Counted from the stretch's first letter, positions 27,324 through 35,810 are shown. The stretch: 64,000 nucleotides of DNA from Methylocapsa aurea (GCF_000746085.1 NZ_JQKO01000012.1:1-64000), one strand, 5' to 3'. Numbers and translations are program-made. The notes: generated from the sequence alone by a model not told the origin.

Positions 27324-27416
27324 TTATTTCGAGCGAAGCAGCGACCGCGCCGCGTTGAAACAATGCACCCAAAAGCTAGCGCGGCTTTCTGATTCCGGCG
27401 GACGGTGAGCGTTCTA
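27324..27416 (+). repeat. Degenerate type A repeat
   Basis: TTTCGAGCGAAGCAGCGACC ... GCGGCTTTCTGATTCCGGCGG ... GAGCGTTCTA keeps the order of type A segments with many changes. Its terminal CTA is the stop codon (TAG on the minus strand) of the universal stress protein gene. Confidence 0.65.
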
Positions 27417-27851
27417 ACGGTAGACGAGGACCGGAATCGCGCTGTGGGTGAGCACCTTGACGGTTTCGCTGCCAAGCACGAGGGCGGAAATTCCGCGCCG
27501 TCCATGCGAGGCCATCACGATCAAGTCGCAATGCTGGTCGGTCGCCGCCTCGATGATCGCCTCATAGGGATGATCGCGCTCCATTGTCAGAACATCGCAA
27601 CTCACGCCCTCCGCCAATGCGGCCGCTTTGACCTCCCCGAGATATTTTGCCGCGCGGCTTGCCACATGCTTGTTATATACTTCAGGCGTATCTGTAACCA
27701 TCATTGGCTCCACCGCAAAGATGTGGAACGGCGCCGTCACCGTGACGCCAGTAACCTTAGCGTTCACCGCCTTCGCCAACTGGACGCCATGCTGGACCGC
27801 GGTCTTGGATAGATCGGAGCCATCGGTGGGGATAAGAATATGTTTGTACAT
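27414..27851 (-). CDS. Universal stress protein (UspA family)
   Basis: A 145-residue single-domain UspA protein with the ATP-binding signature ASHGRRGISALVLGS and N-terminal ILIPTDGSDLS. ATP-binding members are typically induced by growth arrest or low oxygen. An FNR/FixK-type site (27909-27922) lies 58 bases upstream of the start, consistent with oxygen control. It is divergent from the HMA chaperone and cyd genes. The TAG stop is the end of a degenerate type A repeat. Confidence 0.9.
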   Translation of the reverse strand: MYKHILIPTDGSDLSKTAVQHGVQLAKAVNAKVTGVTVTAPFHIFAVEPMMVTDTPEVYNKHVASRAAKYLGEVKAAALAEGVSCDVLTMERDHPYEAIIEAATDQHCDLIVMASHGRRGISALVLGSETVKVLTHSAIPVLVYR

Positions 27852-27908
27852 GGCGCTTCGCCTCCGCTCCTTGATGGCGCCAAAATACGCCCTTGTTGGC
27901 GCGAAGGA

Positions 27909-27922
27909 TTGATATTGCTCAA
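27909..27922. promoter_or_regulatory. Putative FNR/FixK-type binding site
   Basis: TTGATATTGCTCAA matches the TTGA-N6-TCAA core exactly and lies between the divergent usp gene (58 bases away) and the HMA gene (about 118 bases away). It is the only such site noticed near the two bd oxidase operons. Confidence 0.5.
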
Positions 27923-28039
27923 GCCGCCCGCGCCCTGACAGGCGGATTCAGATCCGTTGTCGCTTGATTTCGCTCCGGAGCGTCATGATTTACGACCAAG
28001 GAGGCCTTGCCTTGGCCCCGTCCGAGAAGGAAACCGCCG

Positions 28040-28291
28040 ATGTCCTCTCTTCCGCTCGATCCCAAGAAGTCCGAATCCTTCAGCTTTCGCGTCGAAGGAA
28101 TGGCCTGCGACTCCTGCGTCTCACGAGTTGAAAAAGCGATTTCCGCCATGCCGGGCGTCGCCTCGGTCGCCGTCGATCTTGCAACCCATCGCGCCAAAGT
28201 GACCTTTTCCGGCGTTCCCGACATTGCCGCGGTCATCGCGGCGATCGGCGAGGCCGGCTATGAATGCGCGGCGGAAACCGCCGCCTCGTAG
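28040..28291 (+). CDS. Heavy-metal-associated domain protein (CopZ-like chaperone)
   Basis: An 83-residue protein with one HMA domain. The metal-binding loop is GMACDSC (C23, C26) and the fold ends [14 protein letters not shown]. Such proteins carry Cu(I) or Zn(II) in the cytoplasm. The ATG at 28040 is preceded by GAAGGA; an upstream ATG at 28007 has no such signal. It sits before the cyd operon, but no copper ATPase is adjacent, so its client is unknown. Confidence 0.85.
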   Translation: MSSLPLDPKKSESFSFRVEGMACDSCVSRVEKAISAMPGVASVAVDLATHRAKVTFSGVPDIAAVIAAIGEAGYECAAETAAS

Positions 28292-28321
28292 ACCCTTCCG
28301 CGATGACGGTCCCGCCCCGGC

Positions 28322-28352
28322 CCTGCGCCAACCCCTGCGCCAACCCCTGCGC
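28322..28352. repeat. 12-bp tandem repeat, 2.6 copies
   Basis: The unit CCTGCGCCAACC is repeated twice and continued by CCTGCGC, in the leader between the HMA gene and cydP. Confidence 0.8.
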
Positions 28353-28494
28353 GCTCCATCTGAGTCGATTTGCCACGATCTTGATCGAACGCGCGGCCAG
28401 ATAATCGGGCGCCTGCCGGTCGCCTGCGGCAAAAGGGGAGGTCGCTTTGTTCCAGATCAATTTTACTTTGCCGCGGCGCCATAGAAAGACAGGC

Positions 28495-28680
28495 ATGTCG
28501 AAGAACCCGCTCGCCCGCGAAGTCATCCTCGCCCTCTGCGTCAAGCTGGCGATCATCATCGCCGCCGCCTTTTTCGTCTTCGGACCCGGGCAGCGGCCGA
28601 AGGTCGACGCCGGCGGCGTGCAAGCGCGCTTGATCGAACCCTTTTCCCAAAGCCCGCTAGCCAGGACTATTTCTCCATGA
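28495..28680 (+). CDS. cydP: CydP-like small protein preceding cydA
   Basis: A 61-residue single-pass membrane protein: MSKNPLAREVILALCVKLAI begins it, one transmembrane helix follows (about residues 10-29), then a short tail. Its position and pattern match the small CydP-type protein annotated just upstream of cydA in proteobacteria. The start at 28495 gives the right length; the frame extends to 28447. It overlaps the cydA ATG (ATGA at 28677), so the two are translated together. A role in bd oxidase assembly or function is inferred. Confidence 0.7.
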   Translation: MSKNPLAREVILALCVKLAIIIAAAFFVFGPGQRPKVDAGGVQARLIEPFSQSPLARTISP

Positions 28681-30248
28681 GCCTCGCCTTGGACGTCGTG
28701 CAGCTCTCGCGGCTGCAGTTTGGCCTGACCGCCATGTATCATTTCCTCTTCGTGCCGCTCACGCTCGGCCTCGCGGTTCTCCTCGCCATCATGGAGAGCG
28801 TCTATGTCATGACCGGGAAGGAAGTCTACCGGCAGATGACCAAATTCTGGGGCGTGCTCTTTGGCATCAACTTCGCCATGGGGGTCGCAACCGGCATTAC
28901 GATGGAGTTCCAGTTCGGGATGAACTGGGCCTATTACAGCCATTACGTCGGCGACATCTTCGGCGCGCCTCTCGCCATTGAAGGATTGATGGCGTTTTTT
29001 CTCGAGGCCACCTTCATCGGCCTGTTCTTCTTCGGCTGGGATCGCATGTCGAAGGTGGGGCACCTGTGCGTCACGTGCCTCGTCGCCCTTGGCTCCAATC
29101 TGTCCGCGCTGTGGATTCTCGTCGCCAATGGCTGGATGCAAAATCCCGTCGGAGCGCATTTCAATCCCGATACGATGCGGATGGAAGTCACGGATTTCAT
29201 GGCCATCCTTTTCAACCCGGTCGCACAGGCGAAATTCGTTCACACGGTGAGCGCCGGCTATGTCACCGGCGCCATATTCGTCGCCTCGGTCAGTTCGCTT
29301 TTCCTCTTGCGCGGCAAACATCTGGAGCTCGCGCGGCGATCTTTGACCGTTGCGGTGAGTTTCGGGCTGGCCTCCGCGCTATCGGTCGTCGTGCTTGGCG
29401 ACGAAAGCGGATATACGGCCGGCGAAAATCAGAAGATGAAGATCGCCGCGATCGAGGCCATGTGGGAGACAGAACCCGCGCCCGCCTCGTTCACGATCTT
29501 CGGGCTGCCCAATCAGGAAACGCATCAAACCGAATTTGCGGTGCGGGTTCCTTGGCTGCTCGGCCTGATTGCGACGCGATCGATCGATCAGGAGGTGCCC
29601 GGCATCCAAGAGTTGGTCGGGCATGCGCAAGAGCACATCCGGAGCGGGCTCATCGCTTTCAACGCGCTGGAAAAGCTGCGGGCCGACCGCACCGACAAGG
29701 ACGCTCGGGCGCAACTCGACCAATATGGCGGCACTCTGGGCTACGCCCTCCTCCTCAAGAAAATTCGCCCCGATATCGCTCAGGCAACCGACGAAGACAT
29801 CTCGCGCGCCGCTTGGGCGACGGTTCCACGCGTCTCGCCGCTGTTTTGGAGCTTCCGCGTGATGGTCGCGCTTGGATTTTTCTTCATCTTGCTGTTTGGC
29901 TTCGCCTTCTATCTGGCGGCGAGAAGCCGGCTGGAGAAAGCGCGCGGCCTGCTTTGGGTGATGGTCTTCACCTTGCCGCTTCCCTGGATCGCCGCCGAAC
30001 TCGGCTGGTTCGTCGCCGAGGTCGGCCGGCAACCTTGGGTGATCGAGGGCGTTCTGCCGACCTTTCTCGCCGTATCGAGCATTGCGGCCAGCGACGTATG
30101 GATAACGTTGATCGGCTTCATCGCCTTCTATTCGGCGCTGCTCGTCGTCGACATCTACCTGATGGTCAAGGCGATCCGTCACGGTCCAGGCGAACTTGAG
30201 CCGGATGCCTCGGCTCCGCCCTTAGCCGTCGCAAGCGCCGCCGAATAG
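28677..30248 (+). CDS. cydA: Cytochrome bd-I ubiquinol oxidase subunit I
   Basis: A 523-residue CydA, nearly the size of E. coli CydA (522). The haem ligands are visible: H22 (b595) in MYHFLFVP, the b558 His in AKFVHTVSAGY and the b558 Met in SFRVMVALG. The quinol-binding segment KIAAIEAMWETE is conserved. The periplasmic Q-loop is long (an insertion of about 60 residues relative to CioA in this window), which marks the bd-I type. It catalyses quinol oxidation and oxygen reduction in the inner membrane with high oxygen affinity. Second gene of cydP-A-B-X. Confidence 0.96.
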   Translation: MSLALDVVQLSRLQFGLTAMYHFLFVPLTLGLAVLLAIMESVYVMTGKEVYRQMTKFWGVLFGINFAMGVATGITMEFQFGMNWAYYSHYVGDIFGAPLAIEGLMAFFLEATFIGLFFFGWDRMSKVGHLCVTCLVALGSNLSALWILVANGWMQNPVGAHFNPDTMRMEVTDFMAILFNPVAQAKFVHTVSAGYVTGAIFVASVSSLFLLRGKHLELARRSLTVAVSFGLASALSVVVLGDESGYTAGENQKMKIAAIEAMWETEPAPASFTIFGLPNQETHQTEFAVRVPWLLGLIATRSIDQEVPGIQELVGHAQEHIRSGLIAFNALEKLRADRTDKDARAQLDQYGGTLGYALLLKKIRPDIAQATDEDISRAAWATVPRVSPLFWSFRVMVALGFFFILLFGFAFYLAARSRLEKARGLLWVMVFTLPLPWIAAELGWFVAEVGRQPWVIEGVLPTFLAVSSIAASDVWITLIGFIAFYSALLVVDIYLMVKAIRHGPGELEPDASAPPLAVASAAE

Positions 30249-30267
30249 TCCCCAAAAGGAACGCGTC

Positions 30268-31407
30268 ATGCTCGACTATGAAACTCTGCGTCTCGTCTGG
30301 TGGGTCCTGCTCGGCGTTCTCCTGATCGGCTTCGCCGTGATGGACGGCTTCGATCTCGGCGCCGCGATGCTCCTGCCTTTCGTCGCGCGGACGGAAAACG
30401 AACGGCGCGTCGTCGTCAACACGATCGGTCCGTTCTGGGAAGGCAATCAGGTCTGGCTGATCCTCGGCGGCGGCGCGATCTTCGCCGCCTGGCCGACGCT
30501 CTACGCCGTCGCTTTCTCGGGCTTTTATCTGGCCATGTTCCTGGTTCTGGTCACCCTAATCCTGCGGCCGGTCAGTTTCAAATTTCGCTCCAAGATCGAC
30601 AATCCGCGCTGGCACAGCTTTTGGGATTGGGCTCTGTTCGTCGGCGGCCTGGTGCCCGCGCTGATCTTCGGCGTCGCCTTCGGCAATGTCTTGCTTGGGG
30701 TTCCCTTCCGCTTCGACGACATGTTGCGCATCACCTATACGGGAAATCTTTTCGGCCTCCTCAGTCCTTTCGCGCTTCTCTGCGGCTTGGTCAGTTGCGC
30801 GATGCTGGTCATGCATGGCGGCGCCTATCTCGCCCTCAAGGCGGATCGACTTGTCGCCGACCGGGCGGCGGCGGCGGCGCGGATCGCCGCATTGGCGCTG
30901 CTGATTCTTTTCGCCGTAGGTGGGCTTTGCATCGCCTTCCTGATCGATGGCTTCAAGATCACGAGCGACCTCGTTCACGGTGGACCCTCGAACCCCTTGT
31001 TCAAGACCGTCGAGACCGGCGCCGGACTCTGGCTGTCGAATTACAAGCTCTATCCGCTTGCGCTGATCGCGCCTGGGCTGGTCTTTCTCTGCGCGATTCT
31101 GACCGTCCTCCTTCTGTGGGCGCGATGGAATGGCTCCGCCTTTATCGCAAGCGGCCTCGCGGTGGCCGGCGTGATCGCGACAGCGGGGCTCAGCGCCTTT
31201 CCATTCCTTTTGCCCTCCTCGCTCGACCCCAGCGTCAGCCTCACGGTGTGGGATTCGTCATCGAGCCGCTTGACCTTGCTGATCATGCTCATCGTTACGG
31301 CCGTCCTCCTGCCGATCGTTCTGGCCTACACAAGTTTCGCCTATCACGTCCTGCGCGGCCGCGTCAGCTTGGCCTACGTCGAGAAAAACAGCTCCAACGT
31401 CTACTGA
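30268..31407 (+). CDS. cydB: Cytochrome bd-I ubiquinol oxidase subunit II
   Basis: A 379-residue CydB, the same length as the E. coli protein, with about eight transmembrane helices. Family motifs are VMDGFDLGAAMLLPFV, GPFWEGNQVWLILGGGA and AFSGFYLAMFLVL near the N-terminus. It pairs with CydA. It starts 19 bases after cydA with an AAAAGGAA Shine-Dalgarno. Confidence 0.96.
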   Translation: MLDYETLRLVWWVLLGVLLIGFAVMDGFDLGAAMLLPFVARTENERRVVVNTIGPFWEGNQVWLILGGGAIFAAWPTLYAVAFSGFYLAMFLVLVTLILRPVSFKFRSKIDNPRWHSFWDWALFVGGLVPALIFGVAFGNVLLGVPFRFDDMLRITYTGNLFGLLSPFALLCGLVSCAMLVMHGGAYLALKADRLVADRAAAAARIAALALLILFAVGGLCIAFLIDGFKITSDLVHGGPSNPLFKTVETGAGLWLSNYKLYPLALIAPGLVFLCAILTVLLLWARWNGSAFIASGLAVAGVIATAGLSAFPFLLPSSLDPSVSLTVWDSSSSRLTLLIMLIVTAVLLPIVLAYTSFAYHVLRGRVSLAYVEKNSSNVY

Positions 31408-31425
31408 CGGAAAGAAAGTCTCGCG

Positions 31426-31530
31426 ATGTGGTATTTTTCCTGGATTCTCGGCGTCGGCCTGGCGGTCTCCTTCTCGATCATCAACGCCATGTGGCTCGAA
31501 CAGCGACATGAGCCGGAAGACAAACGGTGA
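31426..31530 (+). CDS. cydX: Cytochrome bd-I small subunit CydX
   Basis: A 34-residue peptide starting MWYFSWILGVGLAVSFSIIN. It matches E. coli CydX (MWYFAWILG...) over the transmembrane helix and then has a charged tail ending PEDKR. CydX is needed for stable haem insertion into CydAB. The gene begins 18 bases after cydB, with GGAAAGAAAG upstream, and is too short for most gene finders. A type A repeat follows six bases after its stop. Confidence 0.93.
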   Translation: MWYFSWILGVGLAVSFSIINAMWLEQRHEPEDKR

Positions 31531-31536
31531 CGCGCC

Positions 31537-31640
31537 TAGAGCGCTTTCAGTTTCCGCGGAATTAGAAAGCAGCTCTAGGTCTTTGTTTTATCGTATTTTC
31601 TTAACGCGAACCGGTATCCACTTCGCTCGAAAATGCTCTA
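31537..31640 (-). repeat. Type A palindromic repeat (copy 4), fused to a type B repeat
   Basis: A full copy read on the minus strand, bounded by TA. Its inner-end TA (31639-31640) is shared with the start of the following type B element (GCTC-TA-GAGC), as if one element inserted in the TA end of another. Confidence 0.92.
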
Positions 31641-31753
31641 GAGCATGTTCCGAAAAAGTTGATCGACTTTTTCGATCAGAACATGCTCCAACTTATTGAT
31701 CTGGAGCGAGTTCTTATCGATTGGATGATTCCATCCAATCGGAACGCGCTCTA
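31639..31753 (+). repeat. Type B palindromic repeat (copy 2)
   Basis: TA-GAGCATGTTCCGAAAAAG ... GGAACGCGCTC-TA. The first hairpin pairs GAGCATGTTC with GAACATGCTC. The second has perfect 10-bp arms CGATTGGATG/CATCCAATCG. It sits between cydX and the converging persulfide dioxygenase gene. Confidence 0.9.
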
Positions 31754-31766
31754 GCCGCGCGAAAGT

Positions 31767-32630
31767 TTAGAATTTGTCGATCGGAACCTTGAGGTAACGG
31801 ACGCCATTTTCTTCCGGCGGCGGCAGCTGGCCCGCGCGCATGTTTACTTGCACCGATGGGATAATGAGCTGCGGCATGGCGAGAGCCGCGTCGCGTCGGA
31901 TTCGCATGGCGACGAATTCAGCTTCGGCGACGCCATCATGAACTTGCACATTATGCGCTTTCTCTTCCGCGACGGTTGACTCCCAGCGATATTCGGCTCG
32001 CTCCGGCAAGGGGTAATCATGGCACATGAAGAGCCGGGTTTGCGGCGCCAGCGCGAAGATCCTCTGAATCGAGCGGTAAAGCTGGCGCGCGTCGCCGCCG
32101 GGGAAATCGCAGCGCGCCGTTCCATAGTCCGGCATGAACAAAGTATCTCCGATAAAGGCGGCGGCGTCGAAAATATAGGTCATGCACCCCGGCGTGTGGC
32201 CCGGCATGTCGATGGCGCGTCCGGCGAGGCGTCCGACTTCGATCTCGGCGCCGTCCCCGAATAGGCGGTCGAATTGACTGCCGTCGCGTTTGAATGCGGG
32301 TCCGGCGTTGAACACGTCGCCGAAATAATTCTGCACGATCCCGACCTTGGCGCCGATCCCAATAGTTCCGCCGAGGCGCTCCTTGAGGTAGGCTGCGGCG
32401 GTTAGATGGTCCGCGTGAACATGCGTTTCGAGGATCCATTCGACAGCGAGGCGATGCTCGCGCACATAGGCGATGATCGCGTCGGCGGACTTGGTCGCCG
32501 TGCGGCCGGCGGCGGCATCGTAATCCAGAACCGAATCAATGATCGCACAGGCCGCGGACTCGGGATCTTTCAAGACATAACTGATGGTCTTGGTCTGCTT
32601 GTCAAAGAACGCTTGGATCTGCGGCCGCAT
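31767..32630 (-). CDS. blh: Persulfide dioxygenase (Blh/ETHE1-like MBL fold)
   Basis: A 287-residue MBL-fold enzyme of the ETHE1/Blh group, which oxidises glutathione persulfide to sulfite in sulfide detoxification. Metal ligands are in ETHVHADHLTAA, the PGHTPGC His and the CHDYP His, and MPDYGTARCDFPGG is the family signature. The length equals the catalytic part of Blh. Regulation by a BigR-type repressor is usual, but no bigR is adjacent. A very strong AGGAGGAGGGG precedes the ATG. It lies between two sulfide-tolerant bd oxidases, which fits a sulfide-stress theme. Confidence 0.88.
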   Translation of the reverse strand: MRPQIQAFFDKQTKTISYVLKDPESAACAIIDSVLDYDAAAGRTATKSADAIIAYVREHRLAVEWILETHVHADHLTAAAYLKERLGGTIGIGAKVGIVQNYFGDVFNAGPAFKRDGSQFDRLFGDGAEIEVGRLAGRAIDMPGHTPGCMTYIFDAAAFIGDTLFMPDYGTARCDFPGGDARQLYRSIQRIFALAPQTRLFMCHDYPLPERAEYRWESTVAEEKAHNVQVHDGVAEAEFVAMRIRRDAALAMPQLIIPSVQVNMRAGQLPPPEENGVRYLKVPIDKF

Positions 32631-32690
32631 GGGCCCCTCCTCCTAACGCTGTGCAGGTCAACGCTTGCGAAATGGTCTTGGCGCCGAAAA

Positions 32691-32743
32691 ATCGCATTTT
32701 CTTAACGCAAACCGGCGTCCAATTCGTCCGAAAATACGTTAGG
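32691..32743 (-). repeat. Half-copy of a type A repeat
   Basis: AATCGCATTTTCTTAACGCAAACCGG ... TCGTCCGAAAATACGTTA matches the first hairpin half of type A in reverse, with the second half missing. It lies in the leader of the small exported protein gene. Confidence 0.75.
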
Positions 32744-32827
32744 ATGGCGTTCGTCGCCGCGAAGCGCGGATCCTTTGAAGCCCGAACCCAGCGCGGCTAT
32801 ATGGGCCGCCATCCACGGAGATTTCCT

Positions 32828-33043
32828 ATGAAGCTTGCAATCATTGTCTCCGTCGCCGCGCTCATTGGGATTGGCTCCATGATGGCGGCGGTCGAGGAGG
32901 CGAATGCCGTTGTTTGCGCCCGCGGCGTTTATCGGGCCGGTTGCGTTGGCCCCCGCGGCGCCGTCGTCGCCCGCCGACCTGTCGTCCGGCCAATCGTCCG
33001 GCCGTATCATCGCGGGGTCTATGTTCGCCGCCGAATTTACTGA
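32828..33043 (+). CDS. Small exported basic protein (71 aa)
   Basis: A 71-residue protein with a signal peptide (MKLAIIVSVAALIGIGSMMA ...), then CARGVYRAGCVGPRGAVV and a Val/Arg/Pro-rich tail (RRPVVRPIVRPYHRGVYVR). The two cysteines could form a disulfide. Similar short secreted basic proteins are frequent in Hyphomicrobiales, without known function. The start is set by GGAG eight bases upstream and by the signal peptide. Repeats lie on both sides. Confidence 0.7.
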   Translation: MKLAIIVSVAALIGIGSMMAAVEEANAVVCARGVYRAGCVGPRGAVVARRPVVRPIVRPYHRGVYVRRRIY

Positions 33044-33096
33044 GCGCCGCCGTCCGGATCGGGCGCCCTTCCGTCTACTGGAACGGCGCCCTCGTT

Positions 33097-33199
33097 TAGA
33101 GCATTTTCGAGCGAAGTGGATGCCGGTTCGCGTTTGAGAAAATGCGATAAAACAAAGGTCTAGAGCTGCCTTCTGATTACGCCGCACTGAAAGCGCCTC
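33097..33199 (+). repeat. Type A palindromic repeat (copy 5)
   Basis: TA-GAGCATTTTCGAGCGAAGTG ... GCACTGAAAGCGCCTCT. Near full length with a slightly eroded right end, followed 12 bases on by a type C element. Confidence 0.88.
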
Positions 33200-33211
33200 T
33201 CATCAAAGAGT

Positions 33212-33264
33212 TAGAGCATGATGTCGTCCGAAAACCGGTTTCCACTTTTCGGCATCATGCGCTA
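33212..33264 (+). repeat. Type C palindromic repeat (copy 2)
   Basis: TA-GAGCATGATGTCGTCCGAAA ... TTCGGCATCATGCGC-TA. Its right-hand CTA (33262-33264) is the TAG stop codon of the leftward aldehyde dehydrogenase gene. Confidence 0.88.
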
Positions 33265-34692
33265 GCGCAGCAGGAAGTCGACCAATCGCTCGAACAGCTT
33301 GCCGAACGGCGGGCGCACGACATCGGTTAAATTCACCTTCGCCTGTTCGAAGACGCCCCTGGAGTGGCTGAGGGTCTTGAAGCCTTCATGGCCGTGGTAG
33401 GCGCCCATCCCGCTCGCGCCGACGCCGCCAAAAGGAATATCGTCCTGGGCATAGTGCAAAATGGTCTCGTTGATCGAGACGCCTCCGGACGTCGTGCGCG
33501 CAAGAACCATCCGCCGCCCTGGACCGTCTGGACCGAAGAAATAGAGCGCCAGCGGCCGCGGCCGCGCATTGACATAGGCGACGGCCTCTTCGAGCCTGGC
33601 ATAGGGGATGACGGGGAGGATGGGGCCGAAAATTTCCTCCTTCATCACATTCATGCCATCCGTCGCGCCAAGCACAATTGCTGGCGCGAGCGTCCGCGCG
33701 TTGGTGCGTTCGCCTTCCTTGGGCGCAGCGCCAATCTCGATCACGCGGGCGCCTTTCGCGCGCGCGTCGTCGAGCAAGCCCACGAGCCGCGCATAGTGGT
33801 GGTCGTTGATGATGGATGTGTAGTCGGGGTTGGCGGCAATGTCAGGATAGAGCTTTTCGACCTCAGCGGCATAGGCGGCGACAAAATCATTGATCTCTTG
33901 CGCGGCCGCCAGAACATAGTCGGGCGCGATGCAGGTCTGTCCGCCATTGGCCAGCTTGCCATAGGCGATGCGCCGCGCCGTGGTCTTGAGGCATGAGCCG
34001 CGCTCCACGATAACCGGCGATTTGCCGCCGAGCTCCAGCGTGACCGGGACCAGATTGTCGCTTGCCGCGCGCATGACGGAGCGCCCGACGGGCGTGCTCC
34101 CGGTGAACACCAGATGATCGAATGGCAAAGCCGCGAAGGCCATGCCGACATCGGCTTCGCCGGTCGCGACCGCTGCTTGATCCAACGAGAAAATCTCGCC
34201 AAGAACGGCGCTCATGAGCGCCGAGGTCGCGGGCGTGATTTCGGATGGCTTGATCATGACGCGATTGCCGGCCGCCAAGGCCGTGGCGAGCGGCATCAGC
34301 GCCAGCGCAACGGGATAATTCCAAGGCGATATGACGCCGACCACGCCAAGGGGCTGATATAGCACGCGCGTTGAGCCCGGAAAAAAGTGAAAAGACACCT
34401 TCCGTCGCTCCGGCCGCATCCACAACGCGAGATTGCGGTGTAGATATTTGATGCCCTCTATCACCGGCGACAGCTCCAGCAGGGAGGTCTCCTGGCGCGA
34501 CCTGTGGCCAAAATCGGCGTTGATCGCGGCGACGAAATCCTCCCGATGCGCCAGCAGGGCTCCTTTGAGCCTCATCAAATCGCCGCGCCGTTGCTTGAGG
34601 CTTGGCGGACCCGCCGCCAAGAAGGCCGAGCGCTGGCGCTCGAGCAGCGCGCGCAACCGGATTTCGATCTCGCTAGGGGCCTGAACCGACAT
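33262..34692 (-). CDS. calB: Coniferyl-aldehyde-dehydrogenase-like ALDH
   Basis: A 476-residue NAD(P)-dependent aldehyde dehydrogenase resembling coniferyl aldehyde dehydrogenases and the short FALDH-type class. The general-base Glu is in LELGGKSP and the catalytic Cys is in NGGQTCIAPDY. PWNYPVALALMPLATALAAG and VFTGSTPVGR are typical cofactor-site motifs. The C-terminus has a hydrophobic/basic tail (GKLFERLVDFLLR). The ATG at 34692 has AAGGAG six bases ahead; a longer frame to 34764 is only repeat translation. It lies downstream of cioAB on the same strand. The physiological aldehyde is unknown. Confidence 0.82.
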   Translation of the reverse strand: MSVQAPSEIEIRLRALLERQRSAFLAAGPPSLKQRRGDLMRLKGALLAHREDFVAAINADFGHRSRQETSLLELSPVIEGIKYLHRNLALWMRPERRKVSFHFFPGSTRVLYQPLGVVGVISPWNYPVALALMPLATALAAGNRVMIKPSEITPATSALMSAVLGEIFSLDQAAVATGEADVGMAFAALPFDHLVFTGSTPVGRSVMRAASDNLVPVTLELGGKSPVIVERGSCLKTTARRIAYGKLANGGQTCIAPDYVLAAAQEINDFVAAYAAEVEKLYPDIAANPDYTSIINDHHYARLVGLLDDARAKGARVIEIGAAPKEGERTNARTLAPAIVLGATDGMNVMKEEIFGPILPVIPYARLEEAVAYVNARPRPLALYFFGPDGPGRRMVLARTTSGGVSINETILHYAQDDIPFGGVGASGMGAYHGHEGFKTLSHSRGVFEQAKVNLTDVVRPPFGKLFERLVDFLLR

Positions 34693-34704
34693 GGCGATCT
34701 CCTT

Positions 34705-34756
34705 GAGAGCATTTTCAAGCGAAGCAGACACCCGGTTCGCGTTAAGAAAATGCGAT
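34705..34756 (+). repeat. Half-copy of a type A repeat
   Basis: GAGCATTTTCAAGCGAAGCAG ... GTTCGCGTTAAGAAAATGCG is the first half of type A. It fills nearly the whole space between the cioB stop and the calB Shine-Dalgarno. Confidence 0.85.
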
Positions 34757-34760
34757 AATA

Positions 34761-35810
34761 TCAAAACTCAGAGCGCCCCGCCTCGGCGCTGCTTTCATAG
34801 CGCTCCATCGGGCGCAGCTTGCCGCGGAACAACCAATAGACGGCGACCGTGTAGATCACGATCACCGGCATCGCGAACAGCCCGGCGCCCCAGAACAGGA
34901 AGGACAGCGAGGCCTCCGGCGCGGCGGCGCCGCCGATCGTGATCTCGTAGGGGATCATATAGGGCCAGAACATCACCGCGAGCGTCGCAAAAGCCGCTGC
35001 GAAGAACAGCGCCGTGCAGACGAAAGGCCAAGCCTCGCGACGCAGCGGGATGCTGGCGAAGACGCCCTCCATCGCGACCAGCCCAATCAAGGGGAAAATC
35101 AAGCCCCAGGTCCGGCCGTGCAGCATGCCGCCGATCCGGTCCCTATCGCCAAGCGCGACGAAGAAGGCGACGCAAAGCACCAGCAAAACGGCGCCGGCGA
35201 GCCAGGGGATGCGCCGCCACGCCCAGTCCAGCAAGGCGCCCTCGGATTTCAGCACCAGCCAGCCCGCGCCGAGCAGAGCGTAGCCGAGCACAAGGCCGAT
35301 CCCGCAGACCACGGGAAACGGCCTCAGCCATTCGAACGAGCCGCCGGCATATTGGTTGTCGACGACATGAATGCCGCGGATCATCGCCCCGACGGCGGCC
35401 CCCTGAACGAAGGCGACGACAGTCGAGCCGAGGAAAAATCCCCAGTTCCAAAGCCCGCCGGCGCTGCCGCGATGGCGAAACTCGAAGGCGACGCCGCGGA
35501 AGATCAGCCCAAGCAGCAGCAGCAGCACCGGAAGATAGAAGGCCGGCAGAAACACCGCATAGACGACAGGAAAGGCCGCGAAGAGCGAGGCGCCGACGAC
35601 GACCAGCCAAGTCTCGTTGCCGTCCCAAAAGGGCGCGATCGCCGCTATCATCCCTTCCCGCAGCGGCCCCGCCTTAGCCGCGCCGAACAGAATGCCGACG
35701 CCAAGGTCGAAACCGTCCAGGATCACATAGACCATGATCGAAAGGGCGATTACGCCAGCCCAGAAAAGGGCGAGGCTCGAGGGCTCGAGCGCGGTCACTT
35801 CGACGGCCAT
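34761..35810 (-). CDS. cioB: Cyanide-insensitive-type bd oxidase subunit II
   Basis: A 349-residue CydB/CioB-family membrane protein. Motifs are VILDGFDLGVGILFG, PFWDGNETWLVVVGASLFAA and FLPAFYLPVLLLLLGLIFRG. It pairs with the short-Q-loop subunit CioA. The ATG at 35810 has AAGGAG seven bases upstream and lies 16 bases inside the end of cioA. The longer frame to 36131 is in the shadow of cioA. Confidence 0.93.
   Translation of the reverse strand: MAVEVTALEPSSLALFWAGVIALSIMVYVILDGFDLGVGILFGAAKAGPLREGMIAAIAPFWDGNETWLVVVGASLFAAFPVVYAVFLPAFYLPVLLLLLGLIFRGVAFEFRHRGSAGGLWNWGFFLGSTVVAFVQGAAVGAMIRGIHVVDNQYAGGSFEWLRPFPVVCGIGLVLGYALLGAGWLVLKSEGALLDWAWRRIPWLAGAVLLVLCVAFFVALGDRDRIGGMLHGRTWGLIFPLIGLVAMEGVFASIPLRREAWPFVCTALFFAAAFATLAVMFWPYMIPYEITIGGAAAPEASLSFLFWGAGLFAMPVIVIYTVAVYWLFRGKLRPMERYESSAEAGRSEF

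Noticed and set aside
28292-28494. FNR-type box directly upstream of cydP
   Set aside because: The TTGATCGAACGCG stretch lacks the second half-site TCAA.
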